Source of the DNA: Otatea glauca
Taxonomy: Eukaryota; Streptophyta; Magnoliopsida; Poales; Poaceae
Length of the DNA: 64,000 nucleotides
NCBI GenBank assembly: GCA_036346275.1
Contig: CM070722.1
Span: 28,171,336-28,235,335, forward strand
Direction of reading: 5' to 3'
Part shown: piece after piece, positions 33,432 to 45,814 of the stretch
How positions within the stretch are numbered: position 1 is the stretch's first letter
Layout of the letters: every line of letters begins with the position of its first letter
Notes under the pieces: model-generated
Told to the model about the DNA's origin: nothing
Database searches by the model: none
The model's input: the letters and a program-made list of their open reading frames with translations, nothing else
Translations under genes and position numbers: made by a program

Positions 33432-34260
33432 TCAAAGATCACAGACAAAGATCCCAGGTGGGACTGGTCCTCTACTGGAGGCGAGATTGGCTAGGTAATC
33501 GGCCTCACCGTTGTAGCGTCTGTAGCTATGGTGAAGCTCGAAACCTTTGAACCTTTCTTCGAGCTTGAGCACTTCCCGACAGTACGCGGCCATGCGGGCA
33601 TCTCGGGGCTCCGCGGCCTTTATGACTTGGTCGACGACGAGCTTGGAGTCTCCGTGAACGTAGAGTCGATGAGCGCCGAGGTCGGCAGCGATCCGGAGAC
33701 CGTTGACGAGAGCCTCGTACTCGGCGACGTTGTTGGTCGCATCGAAGAGCAGCCGAATGGCGTACTGGAGCTTGTTCCCGAGCGGGGAGACGATGACGAC
33801 TCCCGCACCCGCGCCGTTCTTGGTGTAGGACCCGTCGAAGTACATTGTCCAAGACGGGGTCTTCGGACGGTGGCGCCTGGGCTTCGGTCCACTCGGCGAC
33901 GAAGTCGGCCAGGGCCTGCGACTTAATCGCCGTTCGAGAAACGTACGATATGTCGTGGCCGTTGAGCTCGAGCGCCCACTTGGCTATCCTCCCTAAGGCG
34001 TCGCGGTTGTGGACGATTTCACCGAGTGGCGACGAGGTCACCACGGAGATGGGGTGCCGGTCGAAGTTGTGAAGCAACTTCCTCTTTGTGATGAGCACCG
34101 CATAGAGCAATTTTTGTACTTGCGGATACCGAGCTTTTGACTCGAGAGCACTTCACGACGGCGACCGGCCGTTGTATCTTGTGCACATGGCCTTCTTCCG
34201 CTCGTTCTACAACGAGAGCCGCACTGACAACCTGGGTCGTAGCGGCGATGTAGAGTAGCA
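33432..34260 (-). pseudogene. Tat element RNase H region
   Basis: The frame 33432-33845 starts MYFDGSYTKNGAGAGVV and continues with NNVAEYEALVNGLRIA and VHGDSKLVVDQV, showing the Asp-Glu-Asp motif pattern of an RNase H. The frame 33526-34110 supplies the preceding RT-linked RNase H remnant (VLITKRKLLHNFDRHPISVV, LGRIAKWALELNGHDISYV). Two RNase H-like segments in tandem are typical of the Tat lineage. A frame change separates the two near 33845. Confidence 0.85.
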
Positions 34261-34481
34261 ACGGTTCTCCTGGTGCCGGGGCGACCAGGACTGGGGGTGA
34301 GGTCAGGAATACCTTCAGTTGGGTGAGGGCTTCGAGCCTCCGGGTCCAAACAAGTGATTGGACTTCTTGAGCGGCTTAGTAAGCGGCATTCAAGGCCGCC
34401 AAGGCGAGACACGAATGGCTTAGGGCCGCAAGGCATCCCGCCGCCTTTTGACTCCCTTTAGGTTGCCGATCGAACCCATCC

Positions 34482-35198
34482 TCATGATCGCCGAGATTTT
34501 TCTTGGTTGGCTTCGATGCCACGCCGAGACGATGAAGCCGAGCGGCTTTCCTTTAGGGACCCGAAACACATTTCGTGGTTGAGCCTTATACGGAACCGTC
34601 GAAGGTTCACAAAGGTCTCTTCCAGGTCGGAGACGAGATCACCAGCCTTCCTGGTTTTGACGACGATATCGTCGACGTATGCTTCGACGTTACACCCTAT
34701 CTGGTCGTTGAAGCACGTTTGCATACATCGCTGGTATGTAGCGCCTGCGTTTTTCAGACCAAATAGCATCGTTATGTAGCAATAGGAGCCGAAAGGGGTG
34801 ATAAAAGAAGTTGCTGGCTGGTCGGACTCCTTCATCGCCATCTGGTGATAGCCTAAGTAGGCATCCAGAAAGGACAGGGTTTCGCACCCTGCAGTGGAGT
34901 CAACGACTTGGTCGATGCGGGGCAAAGGGAACAGATCCTTGGGACACGCCTTGTTCAGGCTCTTGTAGTCAATGCACATTCTCCATTGCCCGGTTTTCTG
35001 TTTTACAAGGACAGGGTTGGCTAGCCACTCGGGGTGGCGCACCTCTCTTACAAACCCTGCGGCCAAAAGTTTGGTGATCTCCTCCCCTATGATCCTGCGC
35101 TTTTCATCGTCGAAGCGGCACAAGCGTTGGGTGACCGGCCTCGAGCCTGGTCGGATGTTCAAGGAGTGCTCGGCTACTTTCTTTGGGATTCCTGGCAT
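34482..35198 (-). pseudogene. Tat element reverse transcriptase
   Basis: This enzyme copies the element RNA into cDNA. Motifs in order: IRPGSRPVTQRLCRF, FVREVRHPEWLANPVLVKQK, WRMCIDYKSLNKACPKD, PLPRIDQVVDSTAGCETLSF, FLDAYLGYHQMAM, YCYITMLFGLKNAGATYQR and the active site AYVDDIVVK. It is the best-preserved part of pol, open for 238 codons. The downstream RNase H connection is frameshifted after about 34560, so the whole polyprotein is not intact. Confidence 0.9.
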
Positions 35199-36078
35199 GT
35201 CGGAGGGCCTCCATGCGAAGACGTCTTTGTTGGCGCGGAGAAAGTCGACGAGCGCGCTTTCCTATTTGGCGGGGAGCATGGCTCCAACCCGCACGATTTT
35301 GGTCGGATCCTCGGGATCAACCGCGACCTCCTTCGTATCCTCGGCGGATTTGAAGGATCCCGGCCCCGACTTGCTGGAGTCGGGGGCAGATTCAGAGGCT
35401 TCCCTCTGGAGGTTCGCGAGCTCGACGGAGGCAATGACTGCCGAGCCAGCTCACAACTGCTTCGCTCGCAGTTGTAGGCAAGCTGAAAAGAGGAGGCCAC
35501 GGTGATCACTCCTTGTGGTCCAAGCATCTTCAGCTTGAGGTAGGTGTAGCTGGGGACCGCCATGAACTTGGCGTAGCATGGTCTCCCCAGGATGGCATGG
35601 TAGGAATCGGGAAAATCCGGAACCTCAAACGTGAGGGTTTCGATGCGGAAGTTTTCCGGTCCCCCAAAGGTTACTGAGCAGTCGACCGCCCGAAGCGGAG
35701 TGAGCCGGTGGCCGGGATGATGCCATGGAAGGCGCCTTGCTCGCCGAGAGACTCGAGCGGGATTGCCATGGCGTCGAGCGCCTCAACATAAAGGATGTTG
35801 AGACCGCCGCCGCCGCCCATGAGCACCTTCGTGGCGCTTCTTCCCGCGATGGGGTCGACCACCGTGAGTACCTCCCCGCGGGATGTGGTCGGGTGGTCGG
35901 TCCGATCAAGGTGATCGGGATTCCACCACCGAGGTAGTGGGGGCGGCCGAGTCGCGGTGTGGACCTCGCGAAGGCGAGCTTGAGCGGCGCTTGTCGGCGA
36001 GCACGCCGTCCGTCGAAGATCATGAGGCAACCGTGGGGTTCGGAGAACTCGTCGTCTGCCCTTTTTTCCTCGGCACAT
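35174..36078 (-). pseudogene. Tat element aspartic protease region
   Basis: The frame 35671-36078 reads VVDPIAGRSATKVLMGGGGG, then LNILYVEALDAMAIPLES and HGIIPATGSL; the frame 35174-35563 reads MAVPSYTYLKLKMLGPQGVI. Related elements have an Asp-Gly-Gly-Ser type active site at the position of MGGGGG. Here the Asp and Ser codons appear as Gly (about 35810-35830), so the protease would be inactive if the sequence is right. Frame changes join these segments. Confidence 0.75.
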
Positions 36079-37982
36079 GGTGCCAGGTCACGCTTCTTTC
36101 CCTTCCCCTTCGACGGTGCCGGGGTGAGGGAAAGGAAGTGCTCGAGACTTGGCGTCCCAAAGTACTTGTGCTGACGGGAACCCGTGGTTCGCACGGACTT
36201 CCATCGATTTCCGAAATGGTCGAGCGACAAGCGGGCGCACTTTGTTGCTTAGCGGGGTGGTCGACAATCGCGACCGTGTGGCCCTCTCGGACCTGTTTCG
36301 CCGCTTCAGCTTGTTCCGGGCGGTCGGGAAGGAGGCGGCTTTGAGCACTGGCTCTCGCTTGGCCTTCCCTTCTCGAAGATGGCCTCTGACCTCCTCGCGA
36401 GGCGTGGTTGGTGGCGATGTCGAGGAGCTCCTTGGTGGTTCTGGGTTTGACGCAACCCAGCTTGTGCACCAGGGCCTTACAAGAGGTGCTGTAGATGAAC
36501 GCCCCAACGACGTCGGCGTCGGAGATGTCGGGGAGTTCGTTGCATTGACGGGAGAAGTGCCGGATGTAATCCGGAGGAGTTTCACCCGCCGCTTGCGCTT
36601 TTGTGTCCCAAGAGTTCCTGTGGCGCTTGTAGGTGCCTCGAAGTTGCCGACGAAGAGACTCTTGAGTCTCCCCGCCTCGATGGTTCGCGGGCAAGTACTC
36701 GAGCCAGGCTCGAGCCGAGTCCGCAAGGTAGATGGGGAGGTACTGGATGATGAAGAGATCATTCGTAGCTCCTCTCGCCCAGCACGCGAGCCGGTAGACT
36801 TCCAGCCAGACACCGGGATTCGTGGCCCCAGTGTATTTGGCTATGTTGGTCGGTGACCGGAACCTGGCAGGGAAATTAGCATGGCAGATCCCCGGACAGA
36901 AAGCCCGCGGTCCTGGACCATCGGGGCTCGGGCTGCGGTCGTGGCGGTGTTCGCTGTCTACGACCCGTGACCGGGCCGCTTCGTTCGCCGCCTTTCTCCG
37001 CGCCTCGAGGGTGACGCAGACGTCGTAGTCATTGCCGAGGCGCTGGCGCACCGGGGCGCGCGAGGCCAGGGTCGTTCGTCTTTGTCTTGCGCTTTGTCGG
37101 ACCTGGTCGGCCGAAGCGGTCGCGGCTCGGGCGGCGGAGGCGCCCGAGTGGTGGAGCGGAGCCTCGCATGTCTTTGACGGCGCGTTCCACCGATCCCGAA
37201 GGTTACGCACGTTGCCTTGGCCTCCGGTCGCCCGGCTCGGGAGGCCACGGGAGGCATTGCGGCCGGCGCCACGTTTTGACTTGCGTGAGGGAAAATCGAG
37301 GGCCGCGGATTCCTCCGCCCGGTGGTGGTGTACGGACGCCGAGCGTCCGCACGGCGCCGAGCACAAGCGGGCTCGGGCTGGTTTCGCCGGTCGGCACCGG
37401 AGCTTGTCGAGCTCGACCCTCTCGGGCCTCTAGTTCCTCGCGCTTCGCTGGAGCTCAGGCGCGCAGCGCGTTCGGCCTTCGGCTGAGATTCCTCTCCCTG
37501 CGCTCTGGTGCGCTGGAGAGACCTCTCGTAGTTACAGGGGTCGCGGTCAAGTCGACCATACCCGCCATGTTGCACTCACGAGAATGCAGTCCGTCGGCGA
37601 CGCGCTCTGTGTCAGAGCTGGAGTCGTGGCTGGAGGATTCCTCCAGCAAGTCGTGGACGGATGCCGGCGCGTAGCCGATCATTGCCATGAATTGTGAGCT
37701 CGCGGGAGGTGAGGTGGTCACCTGCGTGAGCTCACAGGTGCTACTACCGGAGACGGCGCAGCACCCGGTGCGCCTCGGCCTCGGGGTCCACGCGGGGTCC
37801 TCGAGCCGGAGGTTGACGAGGTTGTCGGAGATGGAGTCTAGGCTGCCAGCGGACTCCTGGTCTCCATAGGCGGCGGAGACGAGTGCGAGCTCCCCCGTAG
37901 GAGTGGCGGCGAAGTCGAGGGAGCCGAAACGGATTCGGCTCCTTGACGTAGACACGCCGTCGTGGGTAAAGAATGCCATCAA
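36020..37982 (-). pseudogene. Tat element gag, three overlapping frames
   Basis: The N-terminal part (37455-37982) starts MMAFFTHDGVSTSRSRIRFG and continues GSLDFAATPTGELALVSAAY, recognisable as the start of a grass Tat-type gag. The middle (36958-37575) is Arg/Pro-rich and of uncertain frame. The retrotransposon gag core lies in 36020-37366 (about residues 165-300): YTGATNPGVWLEVYRL, YLADSARAWLEYLP, RNSWDTKAQAAGETPPDYIR. The core is intact for 448 codons, but two frame changes separate it from the start. ORFs on the opposite strand (35883-37674) are shadows. Confidence 0.8.
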
Positions 37983-38026
37983 GGAAGCAGACGGGAATCC
38001 TGAGATGTCGATGAAGACGCGCGAAG

Positions 38027-38046
38027 GCCCCTACCTGGCGCGCCAA
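38027..38046 (-). other. Primer binding site-like motif
   Basis: Directly inside the right LTR, the minus strand reads TTGGCGCGCCAGGTAGGGGC, a position and style typical of a tRNA primer binding site. I cannot assign the tRNA with certainty. Confidence 0.65.
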
Positions 38047-38047
38047 C

Positions 38048-41000
38048 TGTCAGGGTTTCGTGTCACCGGCAAGTAAATTTGTAAGTCTAAGGAGCCGCGC
38101 GCTCCCTCTCCTTGAATGGTTAGACCTAAAGGCCCAGGATGTATACTGGTTCGGGCTGAATGTCCCTACTCCAGTTCGTGTGGTGTTTATCGTATTGCAT
38201 TAGGTGCAGAAGACTGCACAGTGTTTACAAGCAGGAGCTGAGAGCTCGAACACGAGAGCCTACTCTATTTATTCGTAAAGGCCAAAAGGAGGGAGCCTAA
38301 GAGACCGTCCAATGGAGCGTAAGAGAATATGAGCCCTGTCCTAGAAGACCCTGCCTCCCTTTATATAGTCGGAGGGGGCAGGCTACATGGGAAGTTGAGA
38401 GAGGGAAGGGTGAAGATCTCTACGCTAGCTTTGACCCTTGGTCTCGGTTGTTGGTCGACCCCCTCTTCTGCCCATATCAGGTTGGTGGGCTCATCGAGTA
38501 GTTCATTGGGAAACAGCGCACCTGCCTTCTGCGGTCCTGACGGGTACTGACGTCATATTGCGTCTTTGGTGCTGCCTCGGGAGGGAGCGTATCTCCATAC
38601 TGTGCGTGACCGGACGATGAGACTGGAGTCTTAACTTTAGCAGCCTTCGTGCTGTCTTGGGAAGGAGCCACTTGCCCTCGCATGGCCACTTCGAGTGGTT
38701 GTGTCCGCAGACCACATGGCCGATGGCCGGCGGAGGCCTAACACCTGGACCTTGGTGGTGATTGTAACATCCCAAATTTGCCTAAATTTTATTTTATTTG
38801 CTATTTGTGCATTTTAGGATTTTCTGGAATTTATTTGGATTTTACTGGATTTTATTGGAATTTATCAAAACATTTATAATTGGCCTTTTGCTGAAAGATA
38901 TTTAAATTTATGCAAAGTTAATATAAAGTTATGCCAAAAATATTTTATTTGAGTTCAAAATGACTTGAAGTATTTATGAGAATTTTCTTGGCTTTTTCCT
39001 GGTATTTATTTTGCTTAAAACTGATTAATCGAATTACCAGAATTATTTTAATTAATAAACTCGGGGAAAAATCGTTTGAATAGTATTGGGCCAGCCCATC
39101 TTCTGCGCATGCAGCCCAGCGTTGAGTGGCCCATTTGGCCCGTCTTTCGGAATTTCAATCAGCGTCGTCAGATGCTAGATCGGATGGTCGGGATTGATTA
39201 GAAACCCTAGGTTTATCTGCCTTTGGATCAAGTTCGTGTGGATGGAGGAGATTGCGCCACGTCGACGGAGTGTGCGAACCGTCCGTTTGTTGACAGGTGT
39301 TTGGCCCAGATTCTGCCGCGTCGCGTCGCCGCTGTTTCCATCCCGGACTCGATTTCCGCCGCCGTGTGGGACTTGGAGTTCGTGTGGGGCTCGAATACCA
39401 GCGCTATAAATATGCGGCGTGCTAAGCGAGGATCCCGTTGAGCGCGCGTCCGCTAGTTCAAGAATCATCGTGGAAGTCGTCGTCATCGCGGTTGGAGCTC
39501 GCCGGAGTAGGAGGCGAAGCCCGCTGCGGTTTTGCGCGAGCGCGTCGTCGGCGAGCCGTTAGCTACCTCATTGTGTGCGGGTTCGAGGTCGTTATAAAGA
39601 AGCGCGTCAGATCTACTACTTGAGACCGCCGGGATCGTGCCAAAACGTCGTTGGGAAGGTCTTCGTGTTCGCTGCCGGTGGAACCTCGCCGATGTGCCGC
39701 CATCGCCGGTTAAAGCTTTTGCGGCCGTCGGATCGGGAAGCGGCGTCTGGGATCAAGACACGTCGCGCTCGGCGATGAATCGAATCGTCAAGGTGAACCA
39801 TTGGATTAGATCGATCGGTCGATATATCGCCATGTTGCGCGTGATCTGGGGCCATCCGATTTCTTTTGCGGTTTGGATCAAGCCGTTCGCTGCAGCCAAT
39901 CGCGCCTCGCCGCGTGGCGGGCCTGAGCACCGAGGAGTCTTGGACCGGGTCCATGGTGGACCAGATCCAAACCATGGACCGGGTCTATAGACCAGTGCGA
40001 CGTGTCATCACGGGATTGGTCCGAGTGGTTGTGACGTCATGCTGGCGCAATAAATCGGTTTTTTTAGTATAAAAATATTTCTGTTAATTCTGAATTTCTA
40101 TTTTCTGTATTTTCAGAATTAATCCAAACTTCAAAAGGCTATATCTTTTGCATCTTAACTCGGATTTGAGTGATTCAAATCTCTAAAAATTTGTAAAATT
40201 GAGACCTATTTAATGGTGAATTGTATTTGATTTTTGGAGTTCAATTGCTCTCTGTTTTGCTTTTTATTTGCTTTTCTTCTTCGATACGCGTAGATGTTGA
40301 ATTGTGCGACACTTCGAAGGAAGATCCAGCAACTCAAGAGCAAGCTCCAAGTCAAGATCAGAACCCATTCCAAGGCAAGTTGTGCTTTGATCATGTTGAA
40401 CCCATGTTTATAAAATTGCTATATTTGTTTTACCCTATTGCATATATTTCAAATATACAATTGTTTCAAAATTAGATTGGGTTTAGCTAATATACCAGAT
40501 TGATCTATACCCTACCTTGTCATTGTATGCCATGATCCATTGTCACCCTAGATTGGTTAAATATAGTTGGTTAATAATTATGATCAACATTGGAGGATTA
40601 GTTCGTATTAGTTGCTTAGCCATGCCACGTCATCACATGTGTCAGAATCATTGATAATTAATCTTGATTAATGGAATATGGAACAATATTATGAACTTGT
40701 GTGTCATGTGGGATCACACGATGAGATTGAGTTGTTGTGGCGAGTCATGTCACGCAACGATGTTGAATTGTTGATGGCACGTGGTGCTTGGTAATCAACG
40801 GGGTGATAATAACTTAGATTGGGGCAAGTGGCAAGGGGCGAGGAGGCCAAGGTGGGCCCGATGGGCAGATGGTATGTGGATGTCTTGCCTTGATCACACT
40901 AAGGACTTAACCTTGCAAGCCTTTGACCTGAGTCAACCATGCAACCACATGTCTGGTATGGGCCAGCCTAGCTGAGTAATTTGTAATGTCTTAATTTTGA

Positions 41001-42155
41001 TACTATCGTGGTCGGTGTGAGTTCCCGAGTTATGGTGTAATTCACATGGCGCAAGAGGGGGGCCCTGGTTGTGGTTTTCAGACCCACCAGTGTTGAAACC
41101 TTAGCGGGTAGTACTGGATTAAGCCAGAGCATTGTAAAGGCTTTGTCATGATCTCTCCGCCGACACACCAAAGGAAGTGTGTTAACCCGGAAGGCACAAA
41201 GAGACGATCATGTCATGAGGGTAAAGTGCATAACCTCTGCAGAGTGTAAAACTATTCGGATAGCCGTGCTCGCGGTATGGAGCAATGCTCGGGAATTACA
41301 GTTAAGGGTTAGTTTAATTAATTGGACAACTTGGTTGGGATGGCGGAATGCCATATGAAATATGGAATTTGACTTAGGATTGGAAACTTGGTTTACTTGA
41401 GAAATACTGAATTTATCTATTACTGATATTTGTTTTACAGTCTTTGCAATCTATTTATTGTATTTATTCATAAATGCTACTTTGTTGCAAAATAGCCATG
41501 ATAGCCTGTCCTTTGGAATAAGCCTTGCATATAGCTATGTTAGAGTTGCATTCTGTGCACAACTTGTTGAGTGCTTTAAGTACTCACCCTTGCCAACGAT
41601 AACATCGCCAGTTGAAGAGTCTACATCAATGTTGGAGGAAAGATTCCAGGAGGAGACGAATGTTTAGGGTGCAAGCCTTGTCAGTTGCCTGTGGTATACT
41701 GAGGGGTTGTCTACGTTTTCTTTCCGCTGCAGTTTAATGTGTCATGCAGCCTTGCGAGGCATAATCATGTAATTTGACCATAAGGTCATTCAACTAGTAG
41801 TATATAATATATGATGTCTTTCCTAATGTTTCTGCTATGTATGATTGTGATATTTACTAATGTTGAGCCTGTGTGCACTGGCGTGATCCTGGACTAGTGC
41901 GGTATACACAGAGGGTCCGGATTTGCATATTCAGGTCCCAACAGTGATCGCCTCAGCTTTGTCGGAGCCGGTGGGGAGTCCGACCTATGGCGGGGGTCGG
42001 ACGCCCCGTTAGGTCGGGGACGTCCTTGGAGCAGCTCGTTAGGTCGGGGTCGAATGTCTTTAGTAGACCGGCGAGGCCTTTGGTCGGAGCTGGACATGGG
42101 ATGACCCGTTCGTTACTCCGGGCCGCTGGGGTACCCATTGTATGAGTACTCGTCA
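38048..42155 (-). repeat. 5' LTR of the Tat element, interrupted by a solo LTR
   Basis: Begins TGTCAGGGTTTCGTGTCACC at 38048 and ends ATGAGTACTCGTCA at 42155. Without the insertion 38763-41943 and one copy of the GTGAT duplication it is 922 bp, matching the 928-bp copy at 18556-19483. Confidence 0.95.
38763..41943 (+). mobile_element. Solo LTR (3.18 kb) of a chromovirus-related family
   Basis: TGTAACATCCCAAATTTGCC to AGGTCCCAACA, flanked by 5-bp duplication GTGAT (38758-38762 and 41944-41948). It shares landmark motifs with the LTR at 22183-25061 (GCAAGAGGGG, AACCTTAGCGG, ATTGTAAAGGCTTTGTCATG, GTGATCCTGGACTAGTGC), so it is a relative in the same orientation. It has no internal region, so it probably arose by LTR-LTR recombination. 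ORFs inside (39175-39990, 40221-40475) have no support. Confidence 0.9.
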
Positions 42156-42351
42156 CATACCTACAATCAAACTATCATAAAAAAAGGGAAATTCTAGTTT
42201 GAATTTCATTTCAAACTTGTTTATACTAGTTAGTAAACTAATTAAACTCAACATCCTAAAATTTTCAAAAAATTTCGCATCAATACATAGGGGAAATACC
42301 TCTGTTGGATCATAGTTCCCAGGTACCATGGTGTGTGTCTATATATATATA

Positions 42352-43640
42352 TACTATTTTGCAACTATGTGTAGAATAGGTTATTCTACACTTCACTACC
42401 TTTCGTCGTTTAAAACCCATATCCCACATTTGTCAAAGATTTTTGTGCAAACCATTTTTGTGCTCGGATGATGCAGTAATTTATTGGCTTAGGTACAGTA
42501 AATTCAAACTTTTGATGCAGTAGTTATTTTTTTAACATGTTAAAATATATTCATTATGGATCTCTTTTTGTTAAGAACATTTTTTTGTAGCAAAACGCTT
42601 CAAATAGATTATAAATATGATAAATGATTTAAGAGATATCATTGTTCAAAGTTTACAATCAACCCAGTTCTCTCTCCACCTACCCCGCTATGGTCAGTGT
42701 GATAGTAAATTGGATTACATTTTGATATAAATGTGCTATCTATTTTTTTACTGCCGTTATCACATGAATATCGTGCGCCATGGCTAGGTGTGGCAATAAA
42801 ATCTAACAACATGTCCAGTAAATTGAAATGCATTTTGCGGTAAATTTGGTCCATTTTGTATTGTCGCTATCACACGGCAATCATGCGCCACGGCGAGGTG
42901 CGGCAGTAAAATCAAACAACGTGTCTAGTAATTGAAATGCATTTGGCAGTAAATTTGGTCCATTTTGTGTTACCGCTGTCACATGGCCATCATATGCCAC
43001 ATCTAGGTGCGGTAGTAAAATCTAATATATATCCACTAAATTGGAATCCATTTGGGAGTAAATTTTGTCCATGTTGTGTTGCCGCTATCACGTAGCCATC
43101 ATACGCCACGGTAAGGTATGACAGTAAAATCTAACACCTTGTCTAGTAATTTGGAATACATTTGGCAATAAATTTTGTATTGTCGCTGTCACACAACCGT
43201 CATGCGCCATGGCGAAGTGCGGGAGCAAAATCTAATAACATATCCAGTAAATTGGTATTCATTTCTTACTGTAGCTATTAGATGACCATTATGCACTATG
43301 GCAAGGTGTGATAGGAAAATCTAACAACATGTTAAATAAATTAGTGTAAAATCTTATTCATTTGATATTTATTGGCGAGACTTATATCATTATATTCCTC
43401 TCATCGTCAGTAAGCTACAAGTGAAAATCGTTTGTGAATCAGAGCTACCAGTGAAATGTTATGGCTAAATCAAGAAAAAAATATTCTAGTACAAATAAGG
43501 AACCGCATTTGTTGGTTGGTTGGCTACGATACTAGTTGCCTTGGTCCCCACAGAAAGTGGGCACATGGGGGTGAGTTGGGTGTGCTCGTCTGGCTGACGC
43601 GTAAAATAAGCTATTATACGCTCATGTGCAGAATAGCGTT
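42352..43640. mobile_element. Palindromic-end element (copy C), ~1.29 kb
   Basis: The left end near 42352 follows a TA run and shows TGTGTAGAATAGGTTATTCT; the right end near 43598-43640 shows GCGTAAAATAAGCTATTATA then GTGCAGAATAGCG, followed by ACATACATACATAC. The ends are inverted relative to each other. The interior holds a ~120-bp repeat array (42690-43370). The subterminal part near 43370-43480 matches parts of copy B (the TCGTCAGTAAGCTAC and ATGGCTAAAT stretches). No coding region. Confidence 0.65.
42690..43370. repeat. ~120-bp tandem array in copy C
   Basis: Five to six imperfect copies, each with AGTAAATTGGAATGCATTT, a GTAAATTTGGTCCATTTTGT segment, then a CGCTATCACATGGCCATCAT segment and GCCACGGCGAGGTGCGGCAG. 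The spacing is about 115-125 bp. A related array lies at 46000-46480. Confidence 0.85.
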
Positions 43641-43876
43641 TACATACATACATACATTGTTTTCGGAGAGTCAGAAGAGTACCTCGAGAGGAAAATAATT
43701 ACTCTGAATTGCTCAAGTTTGTAGCTATGCGTTGTGTGCGATGCAAGTTGAAGTGTCTGCATCTTCGCTTGTCTTGCTTGAAGTATCCCATCTAGTTTTA
43801 TATTTCATGCACACTTGCATCTAGCAAAAGCACCAAGGGTACTACCCAGTTGGAAGCAATAAACAGAGTGGCTTTA
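43641..43876. other. Unassigned spacer
   Basis: AT-rich with a short ACATAC run at the start. I see no gene or recognised element. Confidence 0.4.
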
Positions 43877-45800
43877 TGTAATATCCTAAAATTTGCAAAT
43901 TATTTTTTAAATATTTATTTACGATTTTCTAAGGTTTTTCCTAAAATTTTAAGCATTTTATAAATGCTTTTTGCTATTTTCTAATTTAAGGAAATAATTT
44001 ATTTGACAAAATTAAATCCCATATCATATTGGAAATAATTTTACTAAGTTCAAAATGTCTCAAGGAATTTATGTGAATTTGTTCCAAAATTTTGAGCTTT
44101 ATTTGTTATTTATCTATTAATTTATCTCAAAAAAGATTAAAACCCTCTCACTGATAGGTGGGACCTGACCCCACCTATCAGCCATCATCTTCAACCTCCA
44201 TTCTCAGTCGTGCGCATCCCTTCTCTCTCTTCCTCCATTGCTAACCGAAAGAAGCTTCATATACCTAAATTCTTTTTTGGAGCCGGCCGTTGTTTCATTC
44301 TATGCGGTGCCCCGCCGCATCACCTCCTACCCCCATGAGCTATGCTCCGTGCCCTGCCTTGCCCAAGACATGATGCTATGGACCAGGTCCATGGTGCACT
44401 AGCTCGGGCCATGGACTTGGTCCACAAGGACCAGGCCCACCTGTTATAGACGTGCCAATTTTTTGTTCAAAAATAATTTGGCCAAAAAAGAAAAAACTGG
44501 TTGCTGACGTCATGCTAACGCAGTAATATGAATTTCCTTTAGAAAAATATTTCCAAAATTTATAAAAATCCTTTCTATCTTATTTTCTTTGAACTAAATA
44601 TTTCAGAAGACCGTTCTCCTCTGTTCGAACTCTGATTAACTCCTTTGTTCTTCCTAAATTCATCTAAAATCCTAAATTACTTATTTAGGCTTGTTTTGTA
44701 TTTTATTTGAATTTATTTGGATTATATTTGAATTTGGTTGTTTTTTATGTATAGATTTCGGAGTTGGAAGAGTACCTCGTCGTCGATTCCAAGCACTAAC
44801 CATTCAATCAAAGCAAGTTACACATATTCATCATATTGAACCCAGCTTTTAAATTTTATTTTGAATTTAAATTATTGCATGCATAATTTTAGCAAGTATA
44901 ATTTCAATTCCATTTTAAAAATGAATAGTTATGCCCAGATTGTTTAAAATCACATTTGAAATTTGAATACATTATGCCATTGTAACCTTGTATTCTTGGA
45001 TATATGATGAATATTTAGAAAATCGCTTAGAACTTAAATTAGGTCTTTTGGGAATTTATGCCAAACAAGTTATATTCAAATCTAAAACTATGCTTTGATA
45101 TTCCGTGAATCATTAAGTTAAAATAAAAAATGTGGTTTAGACTAGGCGAGAATGGTTTCATGGTTGTTGGGGTGTTGCAAAGCTCGCCGGGTCAGTTAAG
45201 GACCGTTATGTAAGCTGTTGAATATAAAGCGTTACTGTATACCACAAGTCTGCTAGGGACAAATTTGGCTATCCGTCTTGAAATATTCCATAGTTAGTTG
45301 TACCATTGGGCTAGATGTGGGGTTGGTTAGAATGCCACACAGCATAAGAGGGGGCTTCTTTCTAGGGCTTTTTTTAACCCTATCAACAGTGGAACCTTAG
45401 CGGACATGACTACATGAGATGGAGCCTTTTAGGGGCCTTGTCATGATTCTCTCTGTCACACACTAAAGGAAGTGTGTATTTTGGCAAAAAGAGGCAATCA
45501 TGTCTTGTGGATAAAGTTGTACAATCTCTGTAGAGTGTAAAACTAATCGATTAGTCAAGCCCTCGGTCATGGGCATGTTGAGTAAGCCTTTCACATATTA
45601 GAATTTGATATTTCAAAAATAATTTCAATTGAATTTCAAATGGAGTGATTCCATTGAATTTCAGATGGAGCAATTCTATTGCAGGAAAAATTGGTTAACT
45701 CCAGGATGGATCCTATGATGTAAGATATTTAAAAATGAAATGTTCTTTAAGTAAAATTATGCAATTGAAAATTTCTTAGAATATCTGAAAACTTACTACT
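43877..45800 (+). mobile_element. LTR relic related to the solo LTR at 38763
   Basis: Starts TGTAATATCCTAAAATTTGC and contains GGAACCTTAGCGG, GGCCTTGTCATGATTCTCTC, CACACTAAAGGAAGTGTGTA and CTGTAGAGTGTAAAACTA in the same order as the LTRs at 22183 and 38763. The usual end (GTGATCCTGGAC...) is missing; it stops where the next palindromic-end element resumes. I see no clear target duplication, so it is a truncated or decayed copy. Confidence 0.7.
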
Positions 45801-45814
45801 TTGTGTAAAATTTG

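Larger units (their letters stand above)
18556..42155 (-). mobile_element. Tat-lineage Ty3/gypsy LTR retrotransposon with nested insertions
   Basis: Bounded by LTRs at 18556-19483 and 38048-42155 (the latter interrupted), with TG/CA ends and target duplication CATAC. Gag, protease, reverse transcriptase, RNase H and integrase relics read on the minus strand between 37982 and 32108, so the right LTR is the element's 5' LTR. A primer-binding-site-like motif adjoins it (38027-38046) and a purine tract adjoins the other LTR. The ~12 kb between integrase and the 3' LTR carries additional plus-strand genes, as in large Tat-group elements. Span is 23.6 kb including the chromovirus, the solo LTR and the probable false duplication. 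No coding region is intact. Confidence 0.9.
18354..42322. mobile_element. Third MITE copy, split by the Tat retrotransposon
   Basis: The left part (18354-18555) begins GGGCACCATGATTTCAAATG like copy 1. The right part (42156-42322) continues with the part of copy 1 that follows ATCAGCACATACC and ends with TTGGATCATAGTTCCC. The break is the Tat insertion, whose 5-bp target duplication CATAC is at 18551-18555 and 42156-42160. Confidence 0.85.
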
